DNA of 64,000 nucleotides from Catenulispora acidiphila DSM 44928. Lineage in GTDB: Bacteria; Actinomycetota; Actinomycetes; Streptomycetales; Catenulisporaceae. Below, one piece after another: positions 49,891 through 58,926 of this stretch; positions within the stretch are counted from its first letter, which is position 1; the number at the start of each line of letters is the position of its first letter. A program made the position numbers and the translations under genes. Location: NCBI RefSeq assembly GCF_000024025.1, contig NC_013131.1, positions 2,356,001-2,420,000 on the forward strand, in the 5' to 3' direction. Under the pieces are notes generated by a model. It worked only from the letters and a program-made list of their open reading frames with translations. It did not search any database and was not told the origin of the DNA.

Positions 49891-50691
49891 TCACCGATAG
49901 TTCGCCCGTGTCCGGATGCGCGAGAACACCAGCAGGACTGCCAGGGTGATCGTCATCATCACCGTGGTCACGGCCGCGGCGACGAACTGGTGGCCGCGGT
50001 CGTCGAGGGCGTAGATGCGGAGCGGGAGGGTTGTCCAGTCCGCCGAGTAGACCATTGCGGTGGCGCCGAGTTCGCCCATCGAGAGGGCGAAGCACAGGGC
50101 CAGTGAGCCGGTCAGCGCCGGGAGGAGCAGGGGCAGCTTCACGCGCAGCAGCGTGTAGTACGGCCGGGCGCCGAGTGATGCCGCCGCTTGCTCGTACGCC
50201 GGGTCCAGGCGGGTGACGGCTGCCGAGACCTGTTGGAAGGCGTAGGCGGTGACCAGGATCGCGTGCGCCATCACCACGATGGTGTTGGTGCCGTTCAGGA
50301 GCACCGGTCCTTGGGAGAAGGCGACCAGCAGTGCCAGGCCGACGACCACCGAGGGGACGGCGATCGGCAGCATGAAGACCGTCTGGATCAGGGTCTTGCC
50401 GGCGCGGTGGCGGACCGCGTCCACGGCCAGCGCCGCCCATGTGCCGACGATGAGGGCGATCGCGCTGGACAGCAGCGCGGTGATCAGCGAGGTCTCCAGA
50501 CCGTCCAGCGGATCGGTGTGGAAGGCCGCGGTGATGTTGGAGAGCGTGTAGGAGGACGGGAACGCGCCGTTCCACTGCCGGGTGAACGCCGCCAGGACCA
50601 GCACGCCGAACGGCAGCCCGAACAGCAGCAGGAAGAAGAACGCGAAGACCGCCCACGCGATCCTCTGCGCCCTACGCGTGTACAGCAGCAC
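49891..50691 (-). CDS. ABC transporter permease (PhnV/PotC-like)
   Basis: 266 residues, six transmembrane helices of the BPD_transp_1 type, with the EAA-like loop YEQAAASLGARPYYTLLRV near 180. GTG 50691 follows GGAGGAGG and overlaps the 3' end of the partner permease by 20 bp. Last gene of a four-gene importer (lipoprotein-ATPase-permease-permease) of the 2-aminoethylphosphonate/polyamine/iron family. Confidence 0.87.
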   Translation of the reverse strand: MLLYTRRAQRIAWAVFAFFFLLLFGLPFGVLVLAAFTRQWNGAFPSSYTLSNITAAFHTDPLDGLETSLITALLSSAIALIVGTWAALAVDAVRHRAGKTLIQTVFMLPIAVPSVVVGLALLVAFSQGPVLLNGTNTIVVMAHAILVTAYAFQQVSAAVTRLDPAYEQAAASLGARPYYTLLRVKLPLLLPALTGSLALCFALSMGELGATAMVYSADWTTLPLRIYALDDRGHQFVAAAVTTVMMTITLAVLLVFSRIRTRANYR

Positions 50692-51607
50692 GGCGGCCTC
50701 CTCCGGACATCCGCGCGAGCAGGACGCGATAGCCGGCGAACAGCGCCAGCGACAGCACGATGTTGATGACGGCCAGGGCACACGCGCCGGCGTAGTTGGT
50801 CTGCTCCTTGGCGAAGTTCTCAATCAGCACCGGCAGCGTCTGATACTTGGCGCCGGTGAAGGAGACGATGCCGTACTCGTTCATCGTCAGCATCAGCACC
50901 AACGACCCGCCGGCGAACAACGCGGGCAGAGCCTCAGGCAGAATCACCTGCCGCACCACCCGCCCGGCCCGCGCCCCGAGCGAAGCGGCGACCTCCAACT
51001 GCCCGGCATCGATCTGCGAGAAAGCGGTCAGCAAAGGCCGCATCACGAACGGCGTGAAGTAGATCAGCTCCGCCAGCCAAATCCCCCACGGCGAGTACTC
51101 GACGAAGTTCACCGGAGTGTCATGCCGCCCCCCGCTGAGCGCCGCCGCAATGTGGTTCACCATGCCGACCCGCCCATACAGAAACATGATCGAGACAGTG
51201 ATCAGAAACGACGGGAACGACAGGAACACATCGATGAAGCGCGACACAGCCTTGGCGCCAGGAAACGGCACGAAAGCAATGATCAGCGCGAGAAGGAACC
51301 CGAGCACAAGGCAGCCGGCGGTGGAGTAGACAGCCATCTCGATCGTGTTCTTGACGACGGTGCGGGTCCCAGGATCCTTCAGGGTGTCCGAGAAGGACGC
51401 GGTGACCTTGAAGGGATTGCTCGGATCCGGCGCGCTGCCCTCGATGGCTTGCTTGACGACGAGGTAGAGGGGATAGAGGAAAGCCGCGCCCAGCAACAGG
51501 ATCGGGGGAGTGGACCAGAGCCAGGCGGTGGAGCGCGGGGCTTTGTCGGCCGCGACAGCAGTGGAGGCAACCGGTGCTGCCGGCGGGAGTTCGGTGAGGG
51601 CGGTCAT
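50672..51607 (-). CDS. ABC transporter permease (PhnU/PotB-like)
   Basis: 311 residues, six helices, EAA-like loop LEVAASLGARAGRVVRQVIL near 210. A cytosolic Ala/Pro-rich head precedes helix 1 (LLLGAAFLYPLYLVV). Its ATG overlaps the ATPase stop by 4 bp (ATGA), so its translation depends on correct reading of the ATPase's repeat-coded tail. Confidence 0.87.
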   Translation of the reverse strand: MTALTELPPAAPVASTAVAADKAPRSTAWLWSTPPILLLGAAFLYPLYLVVKQAIEGSAPDPSNPFKVTASFSDTLKDPGTRTVVKNTIEMAVYSTAGCLVLGFLLALIIAFVPFPGAKAVSRFIDVFLSFPSFLITVSIMFLYGRVGMVNHIAAALSGGRHDTPVNFVEYSPWGIWLAELIYFTPFVMRPLLTAFSQIDAGQLEVAASLGARAGRVVRQVILPEALPALFAGGSLVLMLTMNEYGIVSFTGAKYQTLPVLIENFAKEQTNYAGACALAVINIVLSLALFAGYRVLLARMSGGGRRAAVHA

Positions 51608-53232
51608 CGGGCGGCGCCTTCGGGGGATGTGGAGGCGGCAGAGATCGGAGCACCGGCACCGGCACTCGCACCCGATTCCGCACCCGCACCCGACCCCGCA
51701 CTCGCACCCGACCCCGCACCCGCACCCGATCCCGCACCCGATCCCGACCCCGACCCCACACCCGATCCCGCACCCGATCCCGCACCCGATCCCGCACCCG
51801 ATCCCGCACCCGATCCCGCACCCGATCCCGCACCCGATCCCGCACCCGATCCCGCACCCGATCCCGCACCCGCCGCCGGAGCCGAATTCCCAGCAGCCGC
51901 GCCTGATCCGGCGGTCGAGATGGAAGCTCTAGCAGCCGCACCCGGTTCGGCGGTCGAGATGGAAGCTCCAGCAGCCGCACCCGGTTCGGCGGCCAGAGTC
52001 GAGGCTTCGGTTGCTGCGCCTGGTTCGGCGGCATGTGTCCAAGTCCCACCAGCCGCATCCGATACCGCCGCCGGTATCAGCACCGCGTCCTCGGCGGAGA
52101 AGTGCAGCCATACCTCGTCGCCGATCGCGGGCGGATTCCGTAGCTCGGTGGTGTCGAGGCGGACCTCGTGTCCGTGCGCGGTGGCGAAGATGCGGTGGGC
52201 CGAGCCTCGCCACTGCACTTCGGTTACCGTGCCCTCGAAGGCGTTGTCGTGGTGCTCGGCGGCGGCGAGGTTGAGCAGGTGCGGGCGCAGGCACAGGGTT
52301 CGGTTCTCGCCGGGCGCCGCGCTCTCGGTGCAGGTCGCGATGACCGGCTCGGCGTCCGGCGTGATCCGCACCCGCGCTCGGAACGAGCCGTCCGCGTGCG
52401 GCGTGCAGTCCGCCACCGTCACCGGCAGCAGGTTCGAGTTGCCCACGAACCCTGCCGCGAACTCCGTCCCCGGCCGCTTGTACAACTCACGTGCGGTTCC
52501 CACCTCGACCAGGCGCGCCTCGTTCATCACCGCGATGCGGTCGGCGAGGGTCAGGGCTTCGATCTGATCGTGGGTGACATACAGAATGCTGACATGCGGG
52601 AGTTCGCGGTGCAGGCGTGCGAGTTCGGCGAGCATTCCGCTGCGTAGCTGGGCGTCGAGGGCTGACAGCGGTTCGTCCAGGAGCAGGACTGATGGTTCGA
52701 TCGCCAGGGCGCGGGCGATCGCGACACGTTGCTGCTGGCCACCGGACAGTTCGCGCGGGTAGCGCGTGGCGTACTGCGCCATGCCGGTCATGCGGAGGGC
52801 TTCGGCGACGCGGCCCGGGATCTCGGACTTGGCGACCTTCTGGGCCTTCAATCCGAAGGCGACGTTCTGCTCCACGCGCATGTGCGGGAACAGCGCGTAC
52901 TGCTGCACCACCATGCCCAGCCCGCGCTTGTACGGCGGCAGGTCCGTGACGTCGCGACCTCCGGCGTACACGCGCCCCGACGCCGGCCGCACGAAGCCCG
53001 CGACCGCGCGCAGCGCCGTGGTCTTCCCCGACCCGGACGGCCCGAGCAGCGCGACCACCTCGCCGGGCGCGACGTCCAGCGTGAACGCGTCGAGAACGAC
53101 CGTCCCGTGGTAAGCGACCGTCACGCCCTCGAAGCGGATGCCTCCGGATCCGGGTCCTGATCCGCGTCCTTCTCCGCGTTCTGATCCGCGTCCTGCTCGT
53201 CGGGCCGATGGGTCCTCGACGCTTGCGGCCAT
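51604..53232 (-). CDS. ABC importer ATPase with long Gly/Ser/Ala repeat tail
   Basis: 542 residues. Residues 1-32 are a charged Gly/Arg/Glu-rich head. The NBD has Walker A LLGPSGSGKTT (63-72), signature LSGGQQQRV (162-170), Walker B LLLDEP and the switch His in YVTHD. A C-terminal TOBE-type domain follows (about 260-392). Family members end here at about 350-380 residues, but this one continues with a 150-residue tail: five degenerate AEPGAAAGAS-like units, then some 20 GSGA units. The tail DNA is a 12-bp minisatellite. ATG 53232 follows GGGAG. It energises the adjacent permeases. Confidence 0.9.
   Translation of the reverse strand: MAASVEDPSARRAGRGSERGEGRGSGPGSGGIRFEGVTVAYHGTVVLDAFTLDVAPGEVVALLGPSGSGKTTALRAVAGFVRPASGRVYAGGRDVTDLPPYKRGLGMVVQQYALFPHMRVEQNVAFGLKAQKVAKSEIPGRVAEALRMTGMAQYATRYPRELSGGQQQRVAIARALAIEPSVLLLDEPLSALDAQLRSGMLAELARLHRELPHVSILYVTHDQIEALTLADRIAVMNEARLVEVGTARELYKRPGTEFAAGFVGNSNLLPVTVADCTPHADGSFRARVRITPDAEPVIATCTESAAPGENRTLCLRPHLLNLAAAEHHDNAFEGTVTEVQWRGSAHRIFATAHGHEVRLDTTELRNPPAIGDEVWLHFSAEDAVLIPAAVSDAAGGTWTHAAEPGAATEASTLAAEPGAAAGASISTAEPGAAARASISTAGSGAAAGNSAPAAGAGSGAGSGAGSGAGSGAGSGAGSGAGSGAGSGAGSGVGSGSGSGAGSGAGAGSGASAGSGAGAESGASAGAGAPISAASTSPEGAAR
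51761..51868. repeat. 12-bp minisatellite in the ATPase tail
   Basis: Nine perfect tandem copies of CCCGATCCCGCA (plus-strand reading), flanked on the 51650-51760 side by degenerate copies (CCCGACCCCGCACTC). Reading minus it encodes GAG-S units. Because 12 is a multiple of three, copy-number change would not shift frame. Confidence 0.95.
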
Positions 53233-53268
53233 GCTCACTCCCGTACTGCGAAAAATGGTGATGGCGGA

Positions 53269-54471
53269 TCAGCTCGGCGTGCCGGTGGCGGTGTCCCACG
53301 CCTTGACGTCGCTGTTGTAGTTCTGCGCGACCTCGTTCCAGTCCACCGGGAAGACGGTCACGCCCTGAAGCAGCGCGTTCAAAGCCGCGTAGTTGCTGTC
53401 CGTGGGCTTGACGTCGGTACGCGCCGGGAAGCCATACGCCACCTTGGAAGCGTCCAGCTGCGCGCCCTCGGACAGCAGGAAGTCGATCAGCTTCTTGCCG
53501 TTGTCGGCATGGGGCGCGCCCTTGACCAAGCCCGCCATATACGGAAGCGAGAACGTGCTTGGCTTGCCGTCGTTGCCCGCCGGGAAGAAGATCTTGTTGT
53601 TCGGGTACTGCGTCGTGCTGTCGACGTAGTTCATCTGCACGTCGCCGTTCGCCACCAGCAGGTCGCCGGTGTTGACCTTGCTCTCCAGCGCGCCGGTGGA
53701 CTTCGACGGCCCGACGTTGTTCGACTGCAGCTGCTTGAAGAAGCTCCAGGCGGAGTCGCGGTTGTCGCCGAAGGCGTGGATCGCCGCGATCATCACCGCC
53801 GTCCCGTCACCGGCCACACCCGGCGTCGAGTACTGCAACTTCTTGCTGAACTTCGGGTCCAGCAGGTCGTTCCAGGTCTTCGGCGGGCCGTCGGGCAGCG
53901 CCTTGGTGTTGTAGATGAAGGACAGGTAGTTGCCCATCACCGCTTCCCACTCGCCGTTCTTGTCCACGAGCGAGGGGTCGACCTTGTCCACACACGCCGG
54001 GCTGTACGCCTGCAGCAGCCCGGAGGCTTCAGCCTTCTGGATGAACGGCGGCAGGGTCACGATGACGTCGGCCTTCGGGTTCGACTTCTCGGAGTCGACC
54101 TTGGTCTCCACGCCGCCGGAGCCGTCCTCGGAGTAGTTCACGTGGATGCCGGTCAGGGCGGTGAACTTTTTGAATTCCTGGTTGTACCAGTTCTTGTCAT
54201 CCTTCGCGTCGTACAGACCGTCGGCGCTGTAGATGGTCACCTGCCCGCCGGAGCCGTCGGCCTTCGCAGGCGCGGTCGACGCTGGGGCACCGAGCGCCGG
54301 GCAGGAGGAGGACGCGGCCGCAGCAGCGGCGGAGGTGGCGGTGCTGCCGGCGGCGGCACCGGAGGAGCTCTTGGAAGAGGCACAAGCCGTCAGTCCGGTC
54401 AGCGTCAGGCCGCCGACGGCGATCAGCGCGCCGACACGGCGGGTACGCGGGCGGGACAGTACGTGCGACAT
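53269..54471 (-). CDS. Extracellular solute-binding lipoprotein (PhnS/AEP- or Fe-type)
   Basis: 400 residues. Signal peptide with lipobox LTGLTAC and an Ala/Ser linker, then an SBP fold: VTIYSADGLYDAKDDKNWYN, NPKADVIVTLPPFI, NYLSFIYNTKALPDGPPKTWN and VTVFPVDWNEVAQNYN. This type matches binding proteins of AEP, ferric or thiamine importers. ATG 54471 has a GAAGGG SD. It heads the importer operon and faces the catabolic operon across a 379-bp intergenic region. The ligand cannot be told from sequence. Confidence 0.85.
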   Translation of the reverse strand: MSHVLSRPRTRRVGALIAVGGLTLTGLTACASSKSSSGAAAGSTATSAAAAAASSSCPALGAPASTAPAKADGSGGQVTIYSADGLYDAKDDKNWYNQEFKKFTALTGIHVNYSEDGSGGVETKVDSEKSNPKADVIVTLPPFIQKAEASGLLQAYSPACVDKVDPSLVDKNGEWEAVMGNYLSFIYNTKALPDGPPKTWNDLLDPKFSKKLQYSTPGVAGDGTAVMIAAIHAFGDNRDSAWSFFKQLQSNNVGPSKSTGALESKVNTGDLLVANGDVQMNYVDSTTQYPNNKIFFPAGNDGKPSTFSLPYMAGLVKGAPHADNGKKLIDFLLSEGAQLDASKVAYGFPARTDVKPTDSNYAALNALLQGVTVFPVDWNEVAQNYNSDVKAWDTATGTPS

Positions 54472-54850
54472 CAGAGGTGAACCCTTCTGGGTGGGAACGG
54501 GGCACGTGACCGACGGGCCTTCGCCGGGTGAACAATCGGCGCCGGGACACTGCGCCAGGCCTTGGGATACCGCGAGCCTCCCGCTGGAACCGCTCGTCGT
54601 CGCGGGGTGCTCCGTGGACCGCAGTTTTCCGTCGCGGGCACGGGCCGCCAACCGGGGTACCGGCTATGGCGCCTATAGCGGAAGGGCTCCTCCCAGGCCA
54701 TGCGCGGCGCGCCACCCCCTGGTTCACGCACTGTTCATCCAAGTGCTCGTTGCCGTGCTTCGATGCGCACGCCGCGATAGCCAGCCGCTATCCCTTCCAT
54801 GCCGAAGAGCGGTCTTGGCGGATGCCCGCGCTTATCCCAAGGTAGGAACC
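54472..54850. promoter_or_regulatory. Divergent promoter region with two GCTAT/ATAGC inverted repeats
   Basis: The 379-bp space separates the importer and catabolic operons. It holds GCTAT-N7-ATAGC (54663-54679) and GATAGC-N5-GCTATC (54776-54792), which share the same half-site in opposite arrangement and are candidate operators for a GntR- or IclR-type regulator not encoded in the window. No coding frame in this space is credible. Confidence 0.45.
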
Positions 54851-56317
54851 ATGGTTGATCAACTCCCTGTCCGCCCCGAGCACCTCGGCAACTTCGCCGG
54901 CGGCCTCTGGGGCCCGGCGTCGGCCGGCGGGACTCGCGCGAATGTGAGTCCCGCGGACACCTCCGACGTGCTCGGCCGCTTCGCCGATTCCACTGCCGCC
55001 GACGCGGTGCGCGCGGTGGACGCCGCCGAGGCCGCGCTGCCGGCGTGGCGGGCGCTCGGACCGATCAAGCGCGCCGAGATCGTGCGCCGTGCCGAGCGGA
55101 TCATCGGCGAGCGCGAGGACGAGTTCGCCCGCGCCGTCAGCCGGGAGCAGGGCAAGCTTTACAAGGAGGCACTCGGCGAAGTCCGGCGCGGCATGGCGAT
55201 CCTGGACTTCACCGCCGGGGAGGGCCGCCGCCTCAACGGCTCCACCACGCCGGCCGAGGAGCCGCGGACCGTCGCGATGACGTTCCGACAGCCGATCGGC
55301 GTGGTCGGGCTGATCACGCCGTGGAACTTCCCGCTGGCCATCCCGATCTGGAAGGTGGCGCCGGCGCTGGTGGCCGGGTGTACCAGCATCCTGAAACCCT
55401 CGCCGCTCACGCCCTACTCCGCAGCGCTGCTGGTGCAGGCGTTCGCCGACGCCGGGGTCCCGGACGGCGTGCTGAATCTCGTGCAGGGCGACCGGGAACC
55501 CGGCGAGGCGCTGACGAACGACCCGCGCGTGGCCGGCATCTCCTTCACCGGCTCGCTGCCGGTCGGCCGCGCGATTCACGTCGCCGGCGCCGGTCGGCTG
55601 ATGAAGACGCAGCTGGAGCTCGGCGGCAAGAACGCGGTGCTGGTGCTGGCCGACGCCGATCTGGACAAGGCCGCCGCGGCGATCGTGGTCGGCGCGTTCG
55701 GCCAGGCCGGGCAGCGGTGCTCGGCGACCTCGCGCGTGGTGGTCGACGTCGCGGTCAAGGAAGCCTTGCTGGACAAGGTGATCGCGAAGGTGAGCGCGCT
55801 GAAAGTGGGCCACCCCTTGGACCCGGACGCCGACGTCTGCCCGGTCGTGAACGAGGACCGGATGACCGCGTGCCTGGAGGCCATCGCCACGGCGCAGGAA
55901 GTCGGGGCGAAGGTCGCGGTCGGCGGACACCGTTTCACCGACGGCGTGCCGGACGGCTACTACGTCGAGCCGACCGTGCTGCGCGACGTCCCGTGGGACT
56001 GCGAGATCGCGCAGGAAGAGATCTTCGGACCGGTCCTGTCGGTCATCGACTGCGACGGGTTCGACGACGCGATGCGCATCTCCAACTCGGTGAAGTACGG
56101 CATGTCCGGAACCATCTTCACGCAGAACCCGGCGCACATTTTCGAGGCGCTGGAACGCTTCGAGGCCGGCATGCTGCACGTCAACCGGCCCGGCGTCGGC
56201 GCGTACGCGCACCTGCCGCACATGGGTGCCAAGCAGTCGCAGTACGGCGCGCCGGAGTGCTCGCCGGAGGTCTGGGACTTCTACACCGAATGGCGGTCCG
56301 CGTGCATCAGCTTCTGA
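54851..56317 (+). CDS. NAD(P)-dependent aldehyde dehydrogenase
   Basis: 488 residues, complete ALDH fold. Catalytic Cys290 in GQAGQRCSATS, Glu256 in LELGGK, Asn159 in TPWNFP, and nucleotide loop FTGSLPVG. It ends with a normal C-terminus. It is nearest to succinate-semialdehyde/alpha-ketoglutarate-semialdehyde dehydrogenases by motif, not by proof. ATG 54851 follows AGGTAGGAACC. First gene of the operon with the CoA transferase and the citryl-CoA-lyase-like enzyme. Its product aldehyde could come from the cleavage step. Confidence 0.9.
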   Translation: MVDQLPVRPEHLGNFAGGLWGPASAGGTRANVSPADTSDVLGRFADSTAADAVRAVDAAEAALPAWRALGPIKRAEIVRRAERIIGEREDEFARAVSREQGKLYKEALGEVRRGMAILDFTAGEGRRLNGSTTPAEEPRTVAMTFRQPIGVVGLITPWNFPLAIPIWKVAPALVAGCTSILKPSPLTPYSAALLVQAFADAGVPDGVLNLVQGDREPGEALTNDPRVAGISFTGSLPVGRAIHVAGAGRLMKTQLELGGKNAVLVLADADLDKAAAAIVVGAFGQAGQRCSATSRVVVDVAVKEALLDKVIAKVSALKVGHPLDPDADVCPVVNEDRMTACLEAIATAQEVGAKVAVGGHRFTDGVPDGYYVEPTVLRDVPWDCEIAQEEIFGPVLSVIDCDGFDDAMRISNSVKYGMSGTIFTQNPAHIFEALERFEAGMLHVNRPGVGAYAHLPHMGAKQSQYGAPECSPEVWDFYTEWRSACISF

Positions 56318-57231
56318 ATCCGCTGAGCCAGGCCAGGGTGATGAGCGCTGCCGAGGCGGTGCGGACCTTCGTCGAGCCCGGCGCCGTCCTGGGCCTGGGC
56401 GGCCAGAACATCAACCGCTGTCCGATGGCGCTGGTGCACGAGGTGGTGCGGCAGGACATCGGGGATCTGGCGGTCGTCGGCTGCAACCTGTCGCTGCCGC
56501 TGGACCACCTGGTCGCCGCGGGGCTCGTGGCCCGCACCGAGCAGGGCAGCGGCAACCTGGAGAAGTTCGGCACGCTGTTCAGCTGGCGGCGGGCCGTGGA
56601 GGCGAACCGCATCGAGGTGCGCGACTACTCACATCTGTCGATGGCGTCCCGGTTTCTGGCCGGTGCCATGGGATTGCCGTTCATGCCGGTGCGTTCGCTG
56701 CTGGGTTCCTCAGTGCTCGAACGCCTCGTCGCCGAGGGGGACGCGGTGGTCACCGCCGACCCTTGGAGCGGCGAGCCGGTGGTGCTGGTGCGCGCCTGCA
56801 CGCCCGACGTTTCGCTGATCCACGCCAACGCCGCCGACACCGACGGCAACGTGGTCATCGACGGGGTGACGAGCCATGAGGTGGACATGGTCCGGGCCTC
56901 GCGGCATGTGATCGTCTCGGTGGAGGAGGTGCTGCCGGCCGGGGCGTTCGACGACCAGCCTGAGCGGGTCACGATCTCGGGGGCGTACGTCAGCGCGGTC
57001 GTCGAGCAGCCTTGGGGCGCTTGGCCGACCAGCGTCTATCGCCGTTACGACTACTACGAATCCGAGATCGACGGCTATCAGAAGAGCGCCAAGGCCGGGG
57101 ACGAGGGTCCGCGCCGGTATCTGGCGGAACAGGTGAGGGCGCACGCCGATTTCGACGGGTACCTGGCCGCGTCCGATCCCGGCGGATCGTCGAGGGCTGC
57201 GATGGCTGAGCAGATGCGGAGCCTGTTGTGA
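56290..57231 (+). CDS. CoA-transferase alpha subunit (GctA/IpdA-like)
   Basis: About 313 residues. MSAAEAVRTFVEPGAVLGLGG near the start, NRCPMALVHEVVR, and the block LPFMPVRSLLGSSV match the glutaconate CoA-transferase alpha/IpdA family. Pairs with the next gene (overlap GTGA). The start is uncertain: ATG 56290 overlaps the ALDH by 28 bp; GTG 56302 or ATG 56341 are alternatives, the last beginning at the family's usual position. The enzyme moves CoA between acyl groups, or in the IpdAB branch hydrolyses a ring beta-ketoacyl-CoA. Confidence 0.8.
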   Translation: MAVRVHQLLNPLSQARVMSAAEAVRTFVEPGAVLGLGGQNINRCPMALVHEVVRQDIGDLAVVGCNLSLPLDHLVAAGLVARTEQGSGNLEKFGTLFSWRRAVEANRIEVRDYSHLSMASRFLAGAMGLPFMPVRSLLGSSVLERLVAEGDAVVTADPWSGEPVVLVRACTPDVSLIHANAADTDGNVVIDGVTSHEVDMVRASRHVIVSVEEVLPAGAFDDQPERVTISGAYVSAVVEQPWGAWPTSVYRRYDYYESEIDGYQKSAKAGDEGPRRYLAEQVRAHADFDGYLAASDPGGSSRAAMAEQMRSLL

Positions 57232-58073
57232 CGGTCACCGAGTCCACTGCCGACGCTGGTGCTGGCACCGGTGCCGACGCCCCGCCTCTCTCCGCGCTGC
57301 CCCGCGAGCTGCTGGTGTTCGAGGGCGCGCGGCAGATCGCCGACGGCGACTGCGTGATCGCCGGTACCGGGCTGCCGCTGCTGGCCGGGCTGGTCGCGCA
57401 GCGCACGCACGCGCCGAGCGCGCGGCTGTTGATCGAATCAGGGGTCGTGTTCCCGAAGGTGGTGCCCACGCCGCTGTCGGTGGTGGACCCGCGGATCATG
57501 CACGCGCCGTCCAAGCTCGGCTCGCTCATCGAGTCCCTCGGCGGATTCGTGCAGCGCGGGCTGGTCTCCACCGGGTTCCTCGGCGGCGCGCAGATCGACG
57601 CGCGGGCCAACATCAACTCGACGTGGATCGAGCGCGGCAGCGGCCGGGTGCGGCTGCCCGGCAGCGGCGGCGCGAACGACATCGCCTCGCACTGCGCCAC
57701 GATCGTGGTGCTCACCAGCCACGAGAAGCGGCGCTTCCCAGAGCGCTGCGACTACGTCACCTCGCCGGGCTTCCTGGATGGTCCCGGCGCCCGCCGCCGT
57801 GCCGGGCTGAACCCGGTGCGGGTGAAGGTGGTCACCGACCTGTGCGTGCTGGAGGGCGACGACGCGGTCGGGGAGCTGACCGTCACCGCGCTCATGCCGG
57901 GCGCCACGGTCGAGGACGTGCTGGCGAACACCGGCTTCACGCCGCGGGTGGCCGACCGGCTCGCGGTCGTCGCCGCCCCTTCCGCCGAGCATTTGGCGCT
58001 GCTGCGCGACGTGCTCGACCCCGAGTCCCGCTATTTTCCCGAGCGACTGAAGAACGGAAACGCCCATGACTGA
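57228..58073 (+). CDS. CoA-transferase beta subunit (GctB/IpdB-like)
   Basis: 281 residues. An Ala-rich head is followed by VFEGARQIADGDCVIAGTG and LLIESGVVFP, whose Glu is the candidate catalytic residue in the family; STGFLGGAQIDARANINSTW and LPGSGGANDIASHC are typical GctB/IpdB blocks. GTG 57228 overlaps the alpha stop, and the 3' end overlaps the next gene by 8 bp. Whether transferase or hydrolase is not determinable from sequence. Confidence 0.82.
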   Translation: MTVTESTADAGAGTGADAPPLSALPRELLVFEGARQIADGDCVIAGTGLPLLAGLVAQRTHAPSARLLIESGVVFPKVVPTPLSVVDPRIMHAPSKLGSLIESLGGFVQRGLVSTGFLGGAQIDARANINSTWIERGSGRVRLPGSGGANDIASHCATIVVLTSHEKRRFPERCDYVTSPGFLDGPGARRRAGLNPVRVKVVTDLCVLEGDDAVGELTVTALMPGATVEDVLANTGFTPRVADRLAVVAAPSAEHLALLRDVLDPESRYFPERLKNGNAHD

Positions 58074-58926
58074 CAACGCTGCGAACACTGCGAACGCTGA
58101 GAAGACGCCCTTCCACTGGAAGTCCAACATCGCCTGGAAGAACCGCGACCGGATCGTGGTCCGCGGCTACGACGTCAACGAGCTGACCGGCAACCTGGAC
58201 TTCGGCCAGATGCTGTTCCTGGTCCTCAAGGGCGAGCTGCCGACCGAGGCACAGGCGAAGATCACCAACGCCATGATGGTCTCGCTGGCCGAGCACGCCA
58301 TGTCCCCCTCCTCGGCCACCGTCCGCTTCGCCACCTCCGGCGGCGCCGAACTCAACGGCGCGGTCTCCGCCGGCGTCGCCGCCATCGGCCGCCTGCACGG
58401 CACCGCCGACCGCCCCGCGACCATGTACATCGGCGTGGAGAAGCGCGCAGCCGACGATGGCATCCCGATGCAGGAGGCCGCCGCACTGACCGTCCAGGAG
58501 ATGCGCGCCCGCCGCGAGAACATGCCCGGCTACCACCACGCCCAGCACATCCGCGACCCCCGCACCGTGCGCCTCCTGGAACTGAGCGACAAGTGGGGCA
58601 TCAGCAGCACCTACGTCGCCATCGCCCGCGCCATGGAGGACGCCACCGAGCAAGTATTCGGCCGCCGCCTCTGGATCAACGGCCCCGGCGCCATGGGCTG
58701 CATCGGCCTCGACGCCGGCTACACACCCCCCGAGATGAAAGCCATGTTCATCACTGCCCGCACCCTCTCCCTCTGCGCCCACTCCATCGAAGAATCCACC
58801 CGAGAAAAAGGCTGGCGAGCCTCCGAGAACTCCGACATGGTCCAACCCCTCTCCCTCCAGATGCAGGGCCCGAACTGGTACGACGGCCCAGCCGACCGCG
58901 CGCTGCCGACGAGGCTCGGGGAGTAG
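58066..58926 (+). CDS. Citryl-CoA-lyase-like (citrate-synthase-fold) enzyme
   Basis: 286 residues, a short citrate-synthase fold lacking the full N-terminal domain. Marks: FGQMLFLVLKGELPTEAQ, then SATVRFATSGGAELNGAVSA and ALCAHSIEESTREKGWR near the end, where His plus Glu/Arg replace parts of the CS active site. Family members of this length are citryl-CoA lyases, which run the reverse aldol/Claisen reaction without a hydrolytic step. The 3' end converts a polyketide-like CoA ester to acetyl-CoA plus carbonyl. ATG 58066, coupled to the beta subunit. It is the last gene of the operon. Confidence 0.78.
   Translation: MTDNAANTANAEKTPFHWKSNIAWKNRDRIVVRGYDVNELTGNLDFGQMLFLVLKGELPTEAQAKITNAMMVSLAEHAMSPSSATVRFATSGGAELNGAVSAGVAAIGRLHGTADRPATMYIGVEKRAADDGIPMQEAAALTVQEMRARRENMPGYHHAQHIRDPRTVRLLELSDKWGISSTYVAIARAMEDATEQVFGRRLWINGPGAMGCIGLDAGYTPPEMKAMFITARTLSLCAHSIEESTREKGWRASENSDMVQPLSLQMQGPNWYDGPADRALPTRLGE

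Noticed and set aside
51650-51870. Regularly spaced repeats resembling a CRISPR array
   Set aside because: The unit is 12 bp without spacers and lies in frame inside the ATPase tail; no cas genes are present.
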